Source: Anabaena sp. FACHB-1237
GTDB lineage: Bacteria > Cyanobacteriota > Cyanobacteriia > Cyanobacteriales > Nostocaceae
NCBI RefSeq assembly: GCF_014696225.1
Contig: NZ_JACJPV010000014.1
Coordinates: forward strand, 1 to 64,000
Direction: 5' to 3'
Length of the DNA: 64,000 nt
Shown here: positions 34,863 to 43,641 of the stretch, piece by piece
Numbering within the stretch: position 1 is the first letter of the stretch
Layout: each line of letters begins with the position of its first letter
The notes under the pieces: generated by a model
What the model was told of the DNA's origin: nothing
Database searches by the model: none
The model's input: the letters and a program-made list of their open reading frames with translations, nothing else
Position numbers and translations under genes: made by a program

Positions 34863-36311
34863 TTAACCTAATATCAAACCTGTACGTGCAGGAATTGCTA
34901 AATGTAAATGTTTCTGATCATCCCATTTAACTGCACCCTTTCCAAACAATAATTTATCTGGTTGATTTTGTAATTTACTACCATCAATATCTGCTGTTGC
35001 TGCTTCTTCTCCCACGTTAATGGCAATAATTAATTCTTGATTTTCCCAAGTTCTTGTAAGTACATAAACTGATGCTTCTGCATGAATTGTTTGATAGTTT
35101 CCTACTCTCAAGGCTATGTATTTATGACGTAATGCGATCAATTGTTTATGGGTTTGATAAATGTCTTGATTCCATGCACTTTCTACAGGAAATACTCGCC
35201 GACAATCTGGATCTATTTCTCCTGGTAATCCCACCTCATCCCCATAGTAAATGCTGGGAGCCCCAGGAAATGTTAATAGTAGTAACGTACATAATTCTAC
35301 ACTTTTTTGATCGCCATCAGCTATGGTGATAATTCTAGTGGTATCATGGCTGCCAAGAAGGTTTAATTGTGTTAGTTGAATTTGCCAATCGTATAGTTTG
35401 AGTAGCTTGTCAATTTTATCCGCATAGCCAACTGCGTTAATTGTTGGATAGGGGAAATAATTGCGGGATTGTACATGCTTTAAAACTGTGCGATCGCCCA
35501 CTGCAAAAGCAATTGCAGCTTCATTAAATAGGTAATTCATGACTCCATCGAATTGGGTTCCATCTAGCCATTGACTCGCATCGTCCCAAATTTCTCCTAC
35601 TATATAGGCATCAGGATTAACTGCTTTAACTCGCTGTCTAAATTGTTGCCAAAATCCCGGAGTCTTAATATCAGATGGTACATCTAATCGCCAACCATCA
35701 ATGCCGAATTTTAACCAATATTCGGCGATTTGCATAATATATTCTTGCACATCTGGATGATCATGATTAAATACTGGTAATGATCTGACTCCTGCCCAAG
35801 CATCATAATTTGCTGGTAATGTATCATCATAAGGAGAAAGTGGCCATCCAATAATTCTAAACCAATTTAACCAAGGTGAATTAGGACCGTTTTCTAATAC
35901 ATCATTAAAGTAGAAAAACCCTCGACTCGAATGATTAAATACTCCATCTAATACCACTTTTAAATTTTTTTCGTGGGCAGCATCTAAAAATGCTCTAAAG
36001 GCATCATTTCCTCCTAAAATGGGATCAATTTGATAATAATCATGGGTATGATAACGATGATTACTAGCAGACTGAAAAATAGGTGTAAAGTAAATTGCTG
36101 TAATTCCTAAATCTTGCAAATAATCTAGCTTTTCTAGTATTCCCCAAAAATCTCCTCCTTTATAACCTTGATGTGTTGGTGGTGCTTCCCAATCTTCTAA
36201 ATTCGCATTATTGATGTAACTCTGACGAGAACGTTCACTTCTGGCAAACCTATCAGGAAATATTTGATAAAAAACGGCGTGTTTAACCCAATCTGGTGTT
36301 TGAATTGTCAT
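34863..36311 (-). CDS. GH13 alpha-amylase / cyclomaltodextrinase-like enzyme
   Basis: Acts on alpha-1,4 glucans such as maltodextrins from glycogen. The 482-residue protein has the barrel motifs VLDGVFNHSSR (about 120-130), GIDGWRLDVPSD with nucleophile Asp210, IVGEIWDD with acid/base Glu240 and LLGSHDTTR with Asp323. The N-terminal carbohydrate-binding domain found in neopullulanases (usually 580 residues or more) is missing, so it is the short type. No signal peptide is seen, so it should be cytoplasmic. It converges on the HNH gene with a 47-bp gap. Confidence 0.92.
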   Translation of the reverse strand: MTIQTPDWVKHAVFYQIFPDRFARSERSRQSYINNANLEDWEAPPTHQGYKGGDFWGILEKLDYLQDLGITAIYFTPIFQSASNHRYHTHDYYQIDPILGGNDAFRAFLDAAHEKNLKVVLDGVFNHSSRGFFYFNDVLENGPNSPWLNWFRIIGWPLSPYDDTLPANYDAWAGVRSLPVFNHDHPDVQEYIMQIAEYWLKFGIDGWRLDVPSDIKTPGFWQQFRQRVKAVNPDAYIVGEIWDDASQWLDGTQFDGVMNYLFNEAAIAFAVGDRTVLKHVQSRNYFPYPTINAVGYADKIDKLLKLYDWQIQLTQLNLLGSHDTTRIITIADGDQKSVELCTLLLLTFPGAPSIYYGDEVGLPGEIDPDCRRVFPVESAWNQDIYQTHKQLIALRHKYIALRVGNYQTIHAEASVYVLTRTWENQELIIAINVGEEAATADIDGSKLQNQPDKLLFGKGAVKWDDQKHLHLAIPARTGLILG

Positions 36312-36832
36312 ACATTTTTACTCTATTCTTATTAGACATCTGGTGAAAATTAAATGTGCGTTGTTTAAAACCCTTCTAGAGACATTTTATATCAGGTCTC
36401 TACATTAATTCACACCAGATATCTATTGATCATATTACTAAATTGTGTCACTTGCTACTATTACTTAGGATTTTGCATTAAATTTTAGTATTTCTAAATA
36501 TTTATTTCCGATGAAATTGAGATTAAATTTAGTTATATTAGTTACAAAAATATCATAATTGTGATCAAATCTATACATTTATTAACTATTGTTAAGAAAA
36601 ACTTATCATTAGCAATCAGCTTTCAGTGATCAGAAATCAGCTTTCAGCAGTCAGTAATCAATCTGTTAACCGTTAACCGTTAACTGTTAACAGTTAAGTG
36701 CTATATATTTTGTCCTAATTGTCTGTTAAGAAATACTTATTAAAAAATGTTGTCATAACTTCATTTAACTGCTAATGTATGTAAATACGACAGCACTGGT
36801 AACTGCTCAAATTAAAGAGAGGTTATAAAATA
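36312..36832. other. Gap with nested palindromes
   Basis: Two near-palindromic AGAGACATTTTATAT / GGTCTCTAC elements occur around 36370-36400. Near 36606-36660 the units ATCAGCTTTCAG and CAGTGATCAG recur. A run of GTTAACCGTTAACCGTTAAC-like units with HpaI sites lies at about 36664-36697. No long gene is seen. The stretch precedes a tiny ORF at 36833. Confidence 0.5.
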
Positions 36833-36910
36833 ATGAGCTTTATCCATTCTGCCCATAGTCTTACTAATGATGAAAAACCTATCTATCCACAGCTGAAAAC
36901 TGATTACTGA
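36833..36910 (+). CDS. Possible 25-residue small protein
   Basis: ATG 36833 is preceded by AAAGAGAGG at about 36814-36822, a strong Shine-Dalgarno with suitable spacing. The 25-residue product starts MSFIHSAHSLTNDEKP and ends LKTDY. It ends 88 bp before the SDR gene on the same strand and may be a leader peptide. There is no homologue I recognise, and such frames arise by chance, so the call rests mainly on the ribosome site. Confidence 0.3.
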   Translation: MSFIHSAHSLTNDEKPIYPQLKTDY

Positions 36911-36998
36911 TACCCGACCAAATTACAATCATGAATTGTCTTATCTGTTAATAGCAACAAAGAAAAACAGAAGACAGAGAATTTAGAGGTAAAAAGCG

Positions 36999-37793
36999 AT
37001 GAATATTCAAGGAAAAGTTGCTTTAATTACTGGTGCTTCTCGTGGAATTGGGCGGGCGATCGCCTTAGAATTAGCTAAACAAGGAATGCAAAGATTAATA
37101 TTAATAGCACGCGATCGTCAAAAATTAACCGAGGTTTCTCAAGAAATTGCGGCCTTGGGAGTAGAAACCACAATTATGGTTTTAGACCTGACTGATACAG
37201 TAAATGTCAACATAGCCATAGCCCAACTCTGGCGTAATTATGGACCAATTCATTTACTAGTAAATTGTGCTGGAGTTGCCCATCAAAATAGTTTTTTACA
37301 ATCAAAAATTCCCCAATTACAAGAGGAATTATCTGTTAATTTGTTGGGAATGTACACTCTGACAAATTTGATAGCCCGTCGTATGGCTAGTCAAAAACAA
37401 GGGATCATTGTTAATGTTTCCAGTCTCATGGGAAAAGTGGCTGCCCCTACCATGGCCACCTATTCCGCGACAAAATTCGCCATTGTCGGTTTTACTCAAG
37501 CATTGCGTCAAGAACTGGCAGAACATAATATCCGTGTTATTGCTTTGCTACCTTCCCTTACAGATACGGACATGACAAAAAACCTCAAATTATTTCATGG
37601 CGTTATTGCTATGAATCCTGAACAAGTCGCCCAGGCACTAGTGAGAGGAATACAAAATAACGTACCAGAGATTTTAGTAGGATGGCAGTCTCACTTAGCC
37701 GTATGGTGTCAACGTCTTGCTCCTTGGTTAATGGAAATGATCTTACACATTGCTAGACCAAAAAAATCAATTCCTCATACTGCTTCCGTGTAA
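36999..37793 (+). CDS. Short-chain dehydrogenase/reductase
   Basis: A 264-residue classical SDR. The cofactor motif is TGASRGIGRA (residues 11-20), NAG-type LVNCAGVAHQ is at about 88-97, the catalytic Ser is in NVSSLMG (141-142), and YSATK places Tyr155 and Lys159. The sequence lacks the RGSGR pentapeptide that marks HetN of heterocyst patterning, so I do not call it HetN. The enzyme may reduce a 3-oxoacyl or polyketide carbonyl; substrate unknown. GAGGT at 36986 is a good ribosome site. Confidence 0.9.
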   Translation: MNIQGKVALITGASRGIGRAIALELAKQGMQRLILIARDRQKLTEVSQEIAALGVETTIMVLDLTDTVNVNIAIAQLWRNYGPIHLLVNCAGVAHQNSFLQSKIPQLQEELSVNLLGMYTLTNLIARRMASQKQGIIVNVSSLMGKVAAPTMATYSATKFAIVGFTQALRQELAEHNIRVIALLPSLTDTDMTKNLKLFHGVIAMNPEQVAQALVRGIQNNVPEILVGWQSHLAVWCQRLAPWLMEMILHIARPKKSIPHTASV

Positions 37794-37892
37794 GCATTAG
37801 TTAATAAGGATGTTTTTATTGGTTTGGCTTCCACGCCCGCCCAGAACTAATAGCTAAAGTTTACTTTAGTAAACTAAGGATTTAAACAATTA

Positions 37893-38017
37893 CACCAGTT
37901 TCCGTTATTATGAGATACAGATGTTAACGATAAAACCCTTGTAACAACAGGAATTCATTCCCAGTCGGGCTTCTTGATCTCCTGACTGCTATAGGGGCGA
38001 ACAGCCGTTCGCCCCTA
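37893..38017. repeat. Partial dispersed repeat and GGGGCGAAC palindrome
   Basis: About 37898-37950 reads TTTCCGTTATTATGAGATAC, then GATAAAACCC, a diverged partial copy of the repeats at 48944 and 49805. At 37992-38017 a palindrome with arms TAGGGGCGAACAG and TTCGCCCCTA sits 10 bp from the end of flv1 and may help end its transcript. Confidence 0.6.
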
Positions 38018-38026
38018 CAGCAGTCC

Positions 38027-39832
38027 TTAATAATGCGTCCCTGTTTTGCGATAGTTAATAGCTGTGATAGCATCGGGTTGTAATAACTTACCATTTTCTA
38101 CAATGGCATATATTACCCAATGATCACCACATTCCATTCGTTCATGTACAGTACATTCTAAATATGCCAGTGCGTCAGTAAGAATTATACAACCATTATC
38201 CGCTTCGGCTGTAGAGAAGTTAGCAAAGCGATTTTCTCCCGGAGCGAAGTTTTTGCGGAAATGCTTCATATACTCGGTGTGAATGCCCTCTGGAAGCACA
38301 TTCAGCGCGAATTTACCGCCGGGGTAGAGTAAAGATTCTATGGCTCGATCTTTAGCGATCGCCATCGTAATTCCTGGGGGGTTGAACGTCGCTTGAGACA
38401 CCCAACCTCCCATCATTCCCGTAGAAAAATCTCCCTGTTTAGCAGTAATAACACACACAGAACCAATAATGCGGCCTACCGCTTGTTCCATTGGTGTAGC
38501 TGCTTGTTGAGGTACTCGCACTTTTCTAGCCTTCTTCAATGCTTGAGCAAAATCTGTACCCACTTCCTCACAGTATTTCAGCGCAACTCCATCAGGCTTA
38601 AACTTAACCTTTAAAGTCTCAAACCCAAAACGATAACCAGCATCTCTTAATTTACCTTCTACCAAATCTAACGCTTCACCACTCCAACCATAAGAACCAA
38701 ATACTCCCACAGGTTTACTATTATTGCCACTTGCTAAGACAATTCCTAACGCGGTATGAATAGGTGTGGGTGCGTGACCCCCTATAGTTGGTGTACCTAT
38801 GATAAAACCATCGCAATTTTCTAACGTTTCACGAATTTCTTCAGGAGGTGCAAATTCACAATTAATAGATTTAACCGCTACTCCACCCTTTGTTAATCCT
38901 AAAGATATTGCTTGTGCTAATGTAGCAGTATTACCATAGGCAGAAGCATACAATAAAGCGACAGATATTTCTCTGGACTTTTGAGCGTGACTCCATTCAG
39001 CGTAGGACTTAGTTAAATCTAGTAAACTATGACGTACTACTGGACCATGACCTACTGCATACATTCTCACATGAAAATCAGAGATTTTTTCTAAAGCAGT
39101 TTCTACATGGGTAGCATGGGAAGCCATTAAACAATTAAAGTAATAACGTTGATCCTCTTTGAAAGTTTCCCAATTTTCATCAAAGGCTTCATCACCACAA
39201 ATATGAGCACCAAATAATTTATCTGTGTAAAGAATTTGGGTTTTTTCATCATAAGTGCAAAGTGCTTCTGGCCAGCGAGGACTAGGAGTAGGAAAGAACT
39301 TTAAAATATGACCTTTTCCTAAGTCTAAAGTTTCCTTACCTCGCATAGTGAAAATTCTAATATCTTGGTTAGGAAAAGCTGCTTTTAAATTATTTGCACA
39401 GGGAAGAGAACAAACAAAAGTAATTTGGGGAGCAATTCCTAATAAGGCTTTTAATGTAGGAACACGATTAGGATTAAAATGTCCTAAAATGACATAATCT
39501 AACTGAGAAATAGGAATTGTTTGTTGTAAAGTTGGGAGATAAATTTCCGTAAAAGTTTCTGGTGGGGGATCGGTAATAGCAATTTTTTCCCCTGCTATTA
39601 AATAACTATTAGAAGTAGTTCCTCTGCAAAGTGCATATTCTATTTCAAACCGTAAACGCGACCAACTACGGGATCTTAAAACTTTAGTATTTGTAGCAAT
39701 GGGGACTACTTGTACATCTCTTGGTTTGGAATTTATCATAGAATTGGAGGATGTTTGGGGTGCAGAGAAAACTTGAGAAAACCAATTTTTAGCTGATGTT
39801 ACAGCGTGAGAAAATGAATCTGGAATTGGCAT
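38027..39832 (-). CDS. flv1: Diflavin flavoprotein Flv1 (non-canonical diiron site)
   Basis: A flavodiiron protein that works with Flv3 to reduce O2 to water with NADPH-derived electrons after photosystem I. It has 601 residues: a beta-lactamase-like domain (about 45-285), a flavodoxin domain (about 290-440, IGTPTIGGHAPTP) and a C-terminal flavin-reductase domain (about 450-600). The normal H-x-E-x-D-H iron ligands are replaced by GHFNPNRVP, as in cyanobacterial Flv1, so its own iron site is non-canonical and it needs Flv3. A 35-residue N-terminal extension precedes the domain. The gene follows flv3 by 240 bp on the same strand. Confidence 0.93.
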   Translation of the reverse strand: MPIPDSFSHAVTSAKNWFSQVFSAPQTSSNSMINSKPRDVQVVPIATNTKVLRSRSWSRLRFEIEYALCRGTTSNSYLIAGEKIAITDPPPETFTEIYLPTLQQTIPISQLDYVILGHFNPNRVPTLKALLGIAPQITFVCSLPCANNLKAAFPNQDIRIFTMRGKETLDLGKGHILKFFPTPSPRWPEALCTYDEKTQILYTDKLFGAHICGDEAFDENWETFKEDQRYYFNCLMASHATHVETALEKISDFHVRMYAVGHGPVVRHSLLDLTKSYAEWSHAQKSREISVALLYASAYGNTATLAQAISLGLTKGGVAVKSINCEFAPPEEIRETLENCDGFIIGTPTIGGHAPTPIHTALGIVLASGNNSKPVGVFGSYGWSGEALDLVEGKLRDAGYRFGFETLKVKFKPDGVALKYCEEVGTDFAQALKKARKVRVPQQAATPMEQAVGRIIGSVCVITAKQGDFSTGMMGGWVSQATFNPPGITMAIAKDRAIESLLYPGGKFALNVLPEGIHTEYMKHFRKNFAPGENRFANFSTAEADNGCIILTDALAYLECTVHERMECGDHWVIYAIVENGKLLQPDAITAINYRKTGTHY

Positions 39833-40072
39833 GATAATTAATTATTAACTCTTGAAAAGAATTTAGTAATTTGAGGAGTCAGGAGATCAAGGAGTTAGGA
39901 GTTGTAAGAAAGAATTAAAATAGTTTCACATCTGAGAAATAGGTTTTTGATAGTATTAGCTTTATTTAGAAAACCCTAATTAGGACTTTCTAAAAAATAA
40001 GTGCAGCAAACAAGAAACAGGGAGAAAACTCTTGATTCTGACTTCTTTATCTCCTGACTCCTCGATCTCCTG

Positions 40073-41791
40073 TTAATAGTAATTCCCTACTTTGCGATGA
40101 CGCACTGCTGTAAGTCCATCTGGGTTGGATACCTTGCCATCTTCAACAACGCAGTATAAGATCCAATGATCGCTACATTCCATAGTTTTCACTACTTCAC
40201 ACTCTATGTAGGCTAACGCATCTGTAAGGATAGGTGAGCCGTTTTTGGCAATTTGGGTTCTCACTCCTGTAAACCTATCTGTACCGGGTAATAAACGCTT
40301 GAGGAAATGCTTTTTCAGGTCTTGATAGTTACTTTCTTCTAAAACATTCAAAACAAACCTGTCCCCTAATTGCAACAAACTATCTATCCCTCTATCTTTA
40401 GCTATAGCAATAGTAAAACCTAATGGCTGTAAACTAGCTTGTACTACCCAAGAAGCGATCATTGCTCCATTAGTTTCACCTTTTTTAGCTGTAACTATAT
40501 ATAAACCATTGCTAAGTCTACCTAATGCTTTCTCCATGTTTACATCAAGAGACTTAATTTGCTTAATATTCCGTTCTCTAATCAACAACTGTCCTAAATC
40601 ATGACCTGCATCTTCACATAATTTATAAGTATTTGCCGTGGGAGTTTCCTTAATACGAATTGCTGTAAATGCTTCCTTTATGCCTAAATCTATAAATTTA
40701 CGTCTTAGGGTATCAATAGGTTCATCATCACCACCATAGCATTCAAATAAACCTACCACTTGTTTATTTTTAGCCACTGCTAATAAAGAACTAATGGCAG
40801 CTTGTGCTGTGGATGCACTGGTAGGAGACATACCTACAATTAAACCTGTGGCACGGCCTGCTAATTCTTGGATTTCTTGAATGTCTGCTGTATTCAAATC
40901 TAATACTTCTACACCCACACCAGCTTTTTGCAGCCCGTCCCCAATAGCATGAGCTAGATGATCACTAAAACCATAACCAAAAACATAGAATAATCCTACC
41001 GTAGTTTCTGATTTTGCCTGTTTTTGACTCCAATTATGATAACAATCTTTTAATACTTCTAAATGATGATAAAGTAAAGGACCATGACCATTAGCTATGA
41101 TTTTAATATTTCCTAATTCGTTCATTTTTTTCATAGCATTTAATAATGAACGAGCATTTGGTCCCATTAAACAATCATAATAGAAACGAAAATCTGTCTC
41201 AATTGCTTCTAAATTTTCATCGAAAGTACGATCATCACAAAAGTGCATTCCGAAAGCATCACAAGTATAAATTACTTCTGTTTTTTTGTCGTAACTAAAT
41301 ATAGTATCAGGCCAATGTAAATTAGGCGCACTGACAAATTCAATTTCGTGACCTTTACCAATATTTATGCGATCGCCACTTTTGACAATTCGTTTAGAAA
41401 AAGGTTCATGAACTAATCCTTCTAAAAACTGTAATGCTACTTTAGAAGCTAATACAGTGGCTCTAGGAGCTAATCTTAACACATCTTCCACTAAACCACT
41501 ATGATCAGGTTCGGTATGACTAACAATGATATAATCAATAGATTTGAGATTAATTAAACCCTTGAGGGTATCTAAATAAAGTTGACGAAATTTCTGATGA
41601 GAAGTATCAATTAAAACTGTTTGTTCTCCTCTAATTAAATAAGAATTATAGGTTGTACCATTTTGCAAACCAAATTCAATATCAAAGCGATCGCGGTCCC
41701 AGTCCAGACAACGAATTGCTGTGGTATTAGGGGCAATTTCTACAGTTTGTATAGTTAACCGATGCTCGATATTTCCTGCGATCGTTACCAT
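40073..41791 (-). CDS. flv3: Diflavin flavoprotein Flv3 (canonical diiron site)
   Basis: The canonical partner of Flv1. It has 572 residues and the same three domains. The iron ligands are conserved as IVSHTEPDHSG with His92, Glu94, Asp96 and His97, and HGPLLYHH further on. The N-terminal TIQTVEIAPNTTAIRCLDWDRDRFDIE is typical of Flv3. Flv1/Flv3 hetero-oligomers protect photosystem I. In Anabaena 7120 the pair flv1B/flv3B is adjacent and heterocyst-specific, whereas flv1A and flv3A are vegetative. The adjacency here resembles the heterocyst pair, but paralog type cannot be proved without comparison. Confidence 0.93.
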   Translation of the reverse strand: MVTIAGNIEHRLTIQTVEIAPNTTAIRCLDWDRDRFDIEFGLQNGTTYNSYLIRGEQTVLIDTSHQKFRQLYLDTLKGLINLKSIDYIIVSHTEPDHSGLVEDVLRLAPRATVLASKVALQFLEGLVHEPFSKRIVKSGDRINIGKGHEIEFVSAPNLHWPDTIFSYDKKTEVIYTCDAFGMHFCDDRTFDENLEAIETDFRFYYDCLMGPNARSLLNAMKKMNELGNIKIIANGHGPLLYHHLEVLKDCYHNWSQKQAKSETTVGLFYVFGYGFSDHLAHAIGDGLQKAGVGVEVLDLNTADIQEIQELAGRATGLIVGMSPTSASTAQAAISSLLAVAKNKQVVGLFECYGGDDEPIDTLRRKFIDLGIKEAFTAIRIKETPTANTYKLCEDAGHDLGQLLIRERNIKQIKSLDVNMEKALGRLSNGLYIVTAKKGETNGAMIASWVVQASLQPLGFTIAIAKDRGIDSLLQLGDRFVLNVLEESNYQDLKKHFLKRLLPGTDRFTGVRTQIAKNGSPILTDALAYIECEVVKTMECSDHWILYCVVEDGKVSNPDGLTAVRHRKVGNYY

Positions 41792-42076
41792 TATTATACT
41801 TTCCTAGTCTCAAAATTAATAGTCGTTTATTCTGCTCCCATTTTCTCGATAAATCTTTAATAAAGCTGTAATTAATAATAGATTTATGAAACTAATATTT
41901 GTTGCTAATGATGCTATCTGCTATCAGTGGTCAACTATTAGCCAGATTGATATTAGTTACTTATTACCCAGGGAATAAATTCCTTATCTAAAAAGTCGGT
42001 TTTAAGGGACTGATTTTATCACTACTTACTCCAGACTAATTGTAGGGGTTTAATATGTTAAACCCTTACTCACTCC

Positions 42077-42228
42077 TAATTATTAAAAAAATATAAAGAA
42101 TATTTATTCACAACTTATTGATCATATTCTCAAGATTCTTGACAATATTCTCAATAATTCCTACGAGTTTTCAAGGGTTTCAGGCTCTTGACATTTAGCC
42201 CCTCTTTTTGTATGATTTTTATAGTGTA
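42077..42228 (+). repeat. Duplicated 152-bp unit, copy A
   Basis: Matches 42312-42463 over its whole length, with strongest identity from about 42127 onward (ATATTCTCAAGATTCTTGAC, then TACGAGTTTTCAAGGGTTTC). The offset is 235 bp. Each unit ends with a near-consensus promoter. The part at about 42105-42125 is the least similar. Confidence 0.85.
42188..42216 (+). promoter_or_regulatory. Near-consensus sigma-70 promoter in copy A
   Basis: TTGACA at 42188-42193, 17-bp spacer, TATGAT at 42211-42216. A transcript would start about 42224 and run right into the gap and copy B. Confidence 0.6.
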
Positions 42229-42311
42229 AAATTTGAGCTTTACTATAACAATAATCTAAACAACATCGTATTCATAAATACCATCACAATACTGAATTAA
42301 GTATTTATCCA

Positions 42312-42463
42312 TAATTATTAAAAAAACATAAAGAAATTTATTGAGAAAAAGTCGGGTATATTCTCAAGATTCTTGACAATATTCTCAATAATCCCTACGA
42401 GTTTTCAAGGGTTTCAGACTCTTGACATTTAACCCCTCTTTTTGTATGATTTTTATAGTGTAC
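42312..42463 (+). repeat. Duplicated 152-bp unit, copy B
   Basis: Second copy of the unit; differs from copy A by scattered substitutions and a changed patch at about 42342-42358 that includes AAAGTCGGGTA. The strong promoter part is the best conserved. Confidence 0.85.
42422..42450 (+). promoter_or_regulatory. Near-consensus sigma-70 promoter in copy B
   Basis: TTGACA at 42422-42427, 17-bp spacer, TATGAT at 42445-42450. Spacing and boxes are identical to copy A. No gene follows on the plus strand for over 4 kb, so any product would be a non-coding RNA. Confidence 0.6.
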
Positions 42464-42587
42464 AATGTGGAAGATATTATAATTTATTTTAACTATTTGT
42501 TGTAGGTAGTTATAAATACTTTGAAAATACTGAAGAAATAGTTTTTAAAAACTATTTACAAACTATTAAACAACTATTAAAAAATAG

Positions 42588-42691
42588 TAAGCTAATGTGC
42601 AGCACTCACTGTATAAATAAAAAACCTGAAGTTACAGTAGCACAAGCATCTTGCTTGTATTAATTATTCAAGTTAAAGGCACAACAGCTTA
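42588..42691 (+). repeat. 104-bp MITE-like element, copy 3
   Basis: TAAGCTAATGTGC and GCACAACAGCTTA ends; internal ACAAGCA-TCT-TGCTTGT hairpin. It differs from copy 2 at only a few positions. It stands about 80 bp from the end of the MBL gene. Confidence 0.85.
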
Positions 42692-42768
42692 ATATGGCTG
42701 GAAATTAGCGATAGACCAAAATAGTAAATATAGTAAATAAAAAGATATTTTGTAATTAATGATAGTAA

Positions 42769-43581
42769 TTAATAACTAACAACTGAAGGTTGATAACTAA
42801 CCACAGATTCCAAAGCAGAAAATTCAAAAATCTGGCCACGTTTCACAAACCCTAAAAAGCCATCTTTTTCAGCGTCAGGTAAAACTGTAGGTTGATAACC
42901 ATAGAGCCACATTTTGTTTTTCAAAGAGTTAGGTAATTTAGTTAACTGTTTATAACTAGCATGAACTGGACTAGGATAAAGGGAGGTTTCGCAGTCATGA
43001 AAAATGAGGTCTGCTTCTTCATAAAACCGTCTATTTTGATGTAGCACTAACTGGGTATCCGTCGTGAGAAATATTTTCACACCTTCCACTTCAAAAAATA
43101 AACCATAGGATGGCATAAGATAATAACCACTATCAACATGAGTCACTGTCACTAATTGAAATTCTATTCCTTGCCAGAAAAAAGAACCTTCGTATTTAAG
43201 TTTTTCCATAGCGAAAAAGCTCTCCAATTCAGCAATTTCTCCACTGATAAATCTTAACCCCCCTGATAAGGTTCTATCCCATAAATCACTGGCAATATCT
43301 TTACTGGTATATAATCTTGGTCTTTGACAACGAGGGTCAAAAAATGTACTAAGGGCAATATATTCTAATCCACCCACATGATCAGCATGAAGATGACTAA
43401 TATAAATATCTGTAATATCCAGATGGGAAAAACCCGCTTGATGTAGTGAAAACCTAATATCTGTACCGCAGTCAACCAGGAGTTTTTGGTTTTGTTCATT
43501 GACTATGAGAATATTGGACTGAAAGTTGTCAGTACCTACAGTAAACGCCGAACCAGAACCTAGGAAGATTAATTTTGTCAT
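42769..43581 (-). CDS. MBL-fold metallohydrolase (RNase Z-like group)
   Basis: A 270-residue zinc-dependent hydrolase. The key motif is ISHLHADHVGGLEY with His63, His65, Asp67 and His68; Asp41 in VDCGTD, His in VTHVDSGYY and the FHDC motif (about 195-198) complete a dinuclear site. It has the general shape of RNase Z and related beta-lactamase-fold phosphodiesterases but lacks the clear RNase Z exosite, so the substrate is not assigned. The last residues VVSYQPSVVSY contain a tandem SYQPSVVSY-type repeat that comes from a duplicated DNA stretch, so the extreme C-terminus is recent. Confidence 0.85.
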   Translation of the reverse strand: MTKLIFLGSGSAFTVGTDNFQSNILIVNEQNQKLLVDCGTDIRFSLHQAGFSHLDITDIYISHLHADHVGGLEYIALSTFFDPRCQRPRLYTSKDIASDLWDRTLSGGLRFISGEIAELESFFAMEKLKYEGSFFWQGIEFQLVTVTHVDSGYYLMPSYGLFFEVEGVKIFLTTDTQLVLHQNRRFYEEADLIFHDCETSLYPSPVHASYKQLTKLPNSLKNKMWLYGYQPTVLPDAEKDGFLGFVKRGQIFEFSALESVVSYQPSVVSY

Positions 43582-43641
43582 CTTTAATACTTGTTAATTG
43601 TTAATGTAGTAGCTATGATCTCTTAGCTATCAAATTTAGCT

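Larger units (their letters stand above)
41792..42768. other. 977-bp gene-free region with a duplicated unit and a MITE
   Basis: It separates flv3 (leftward start) from the MBL gene end. It contains the 152-bp direct duplication and MITE copy 3 described separately. The first 280 bp hold a short inverted CTATCAGTGGTCAACTATTAG stretch and no obvious promoter for flv3. Confidence 0.6.

Noticed and set aside
36999-37793. HetN identity for the SDR
   Set aside because: RGSGR pentapeptide is absent and no het gene lies nearby.
42077-42463. Identification of the repeat as NsiR1
   Set aside because: Only tandem organisation is similar; no DIF-type TCCGGA motif or neighbouring hetF gene seen.
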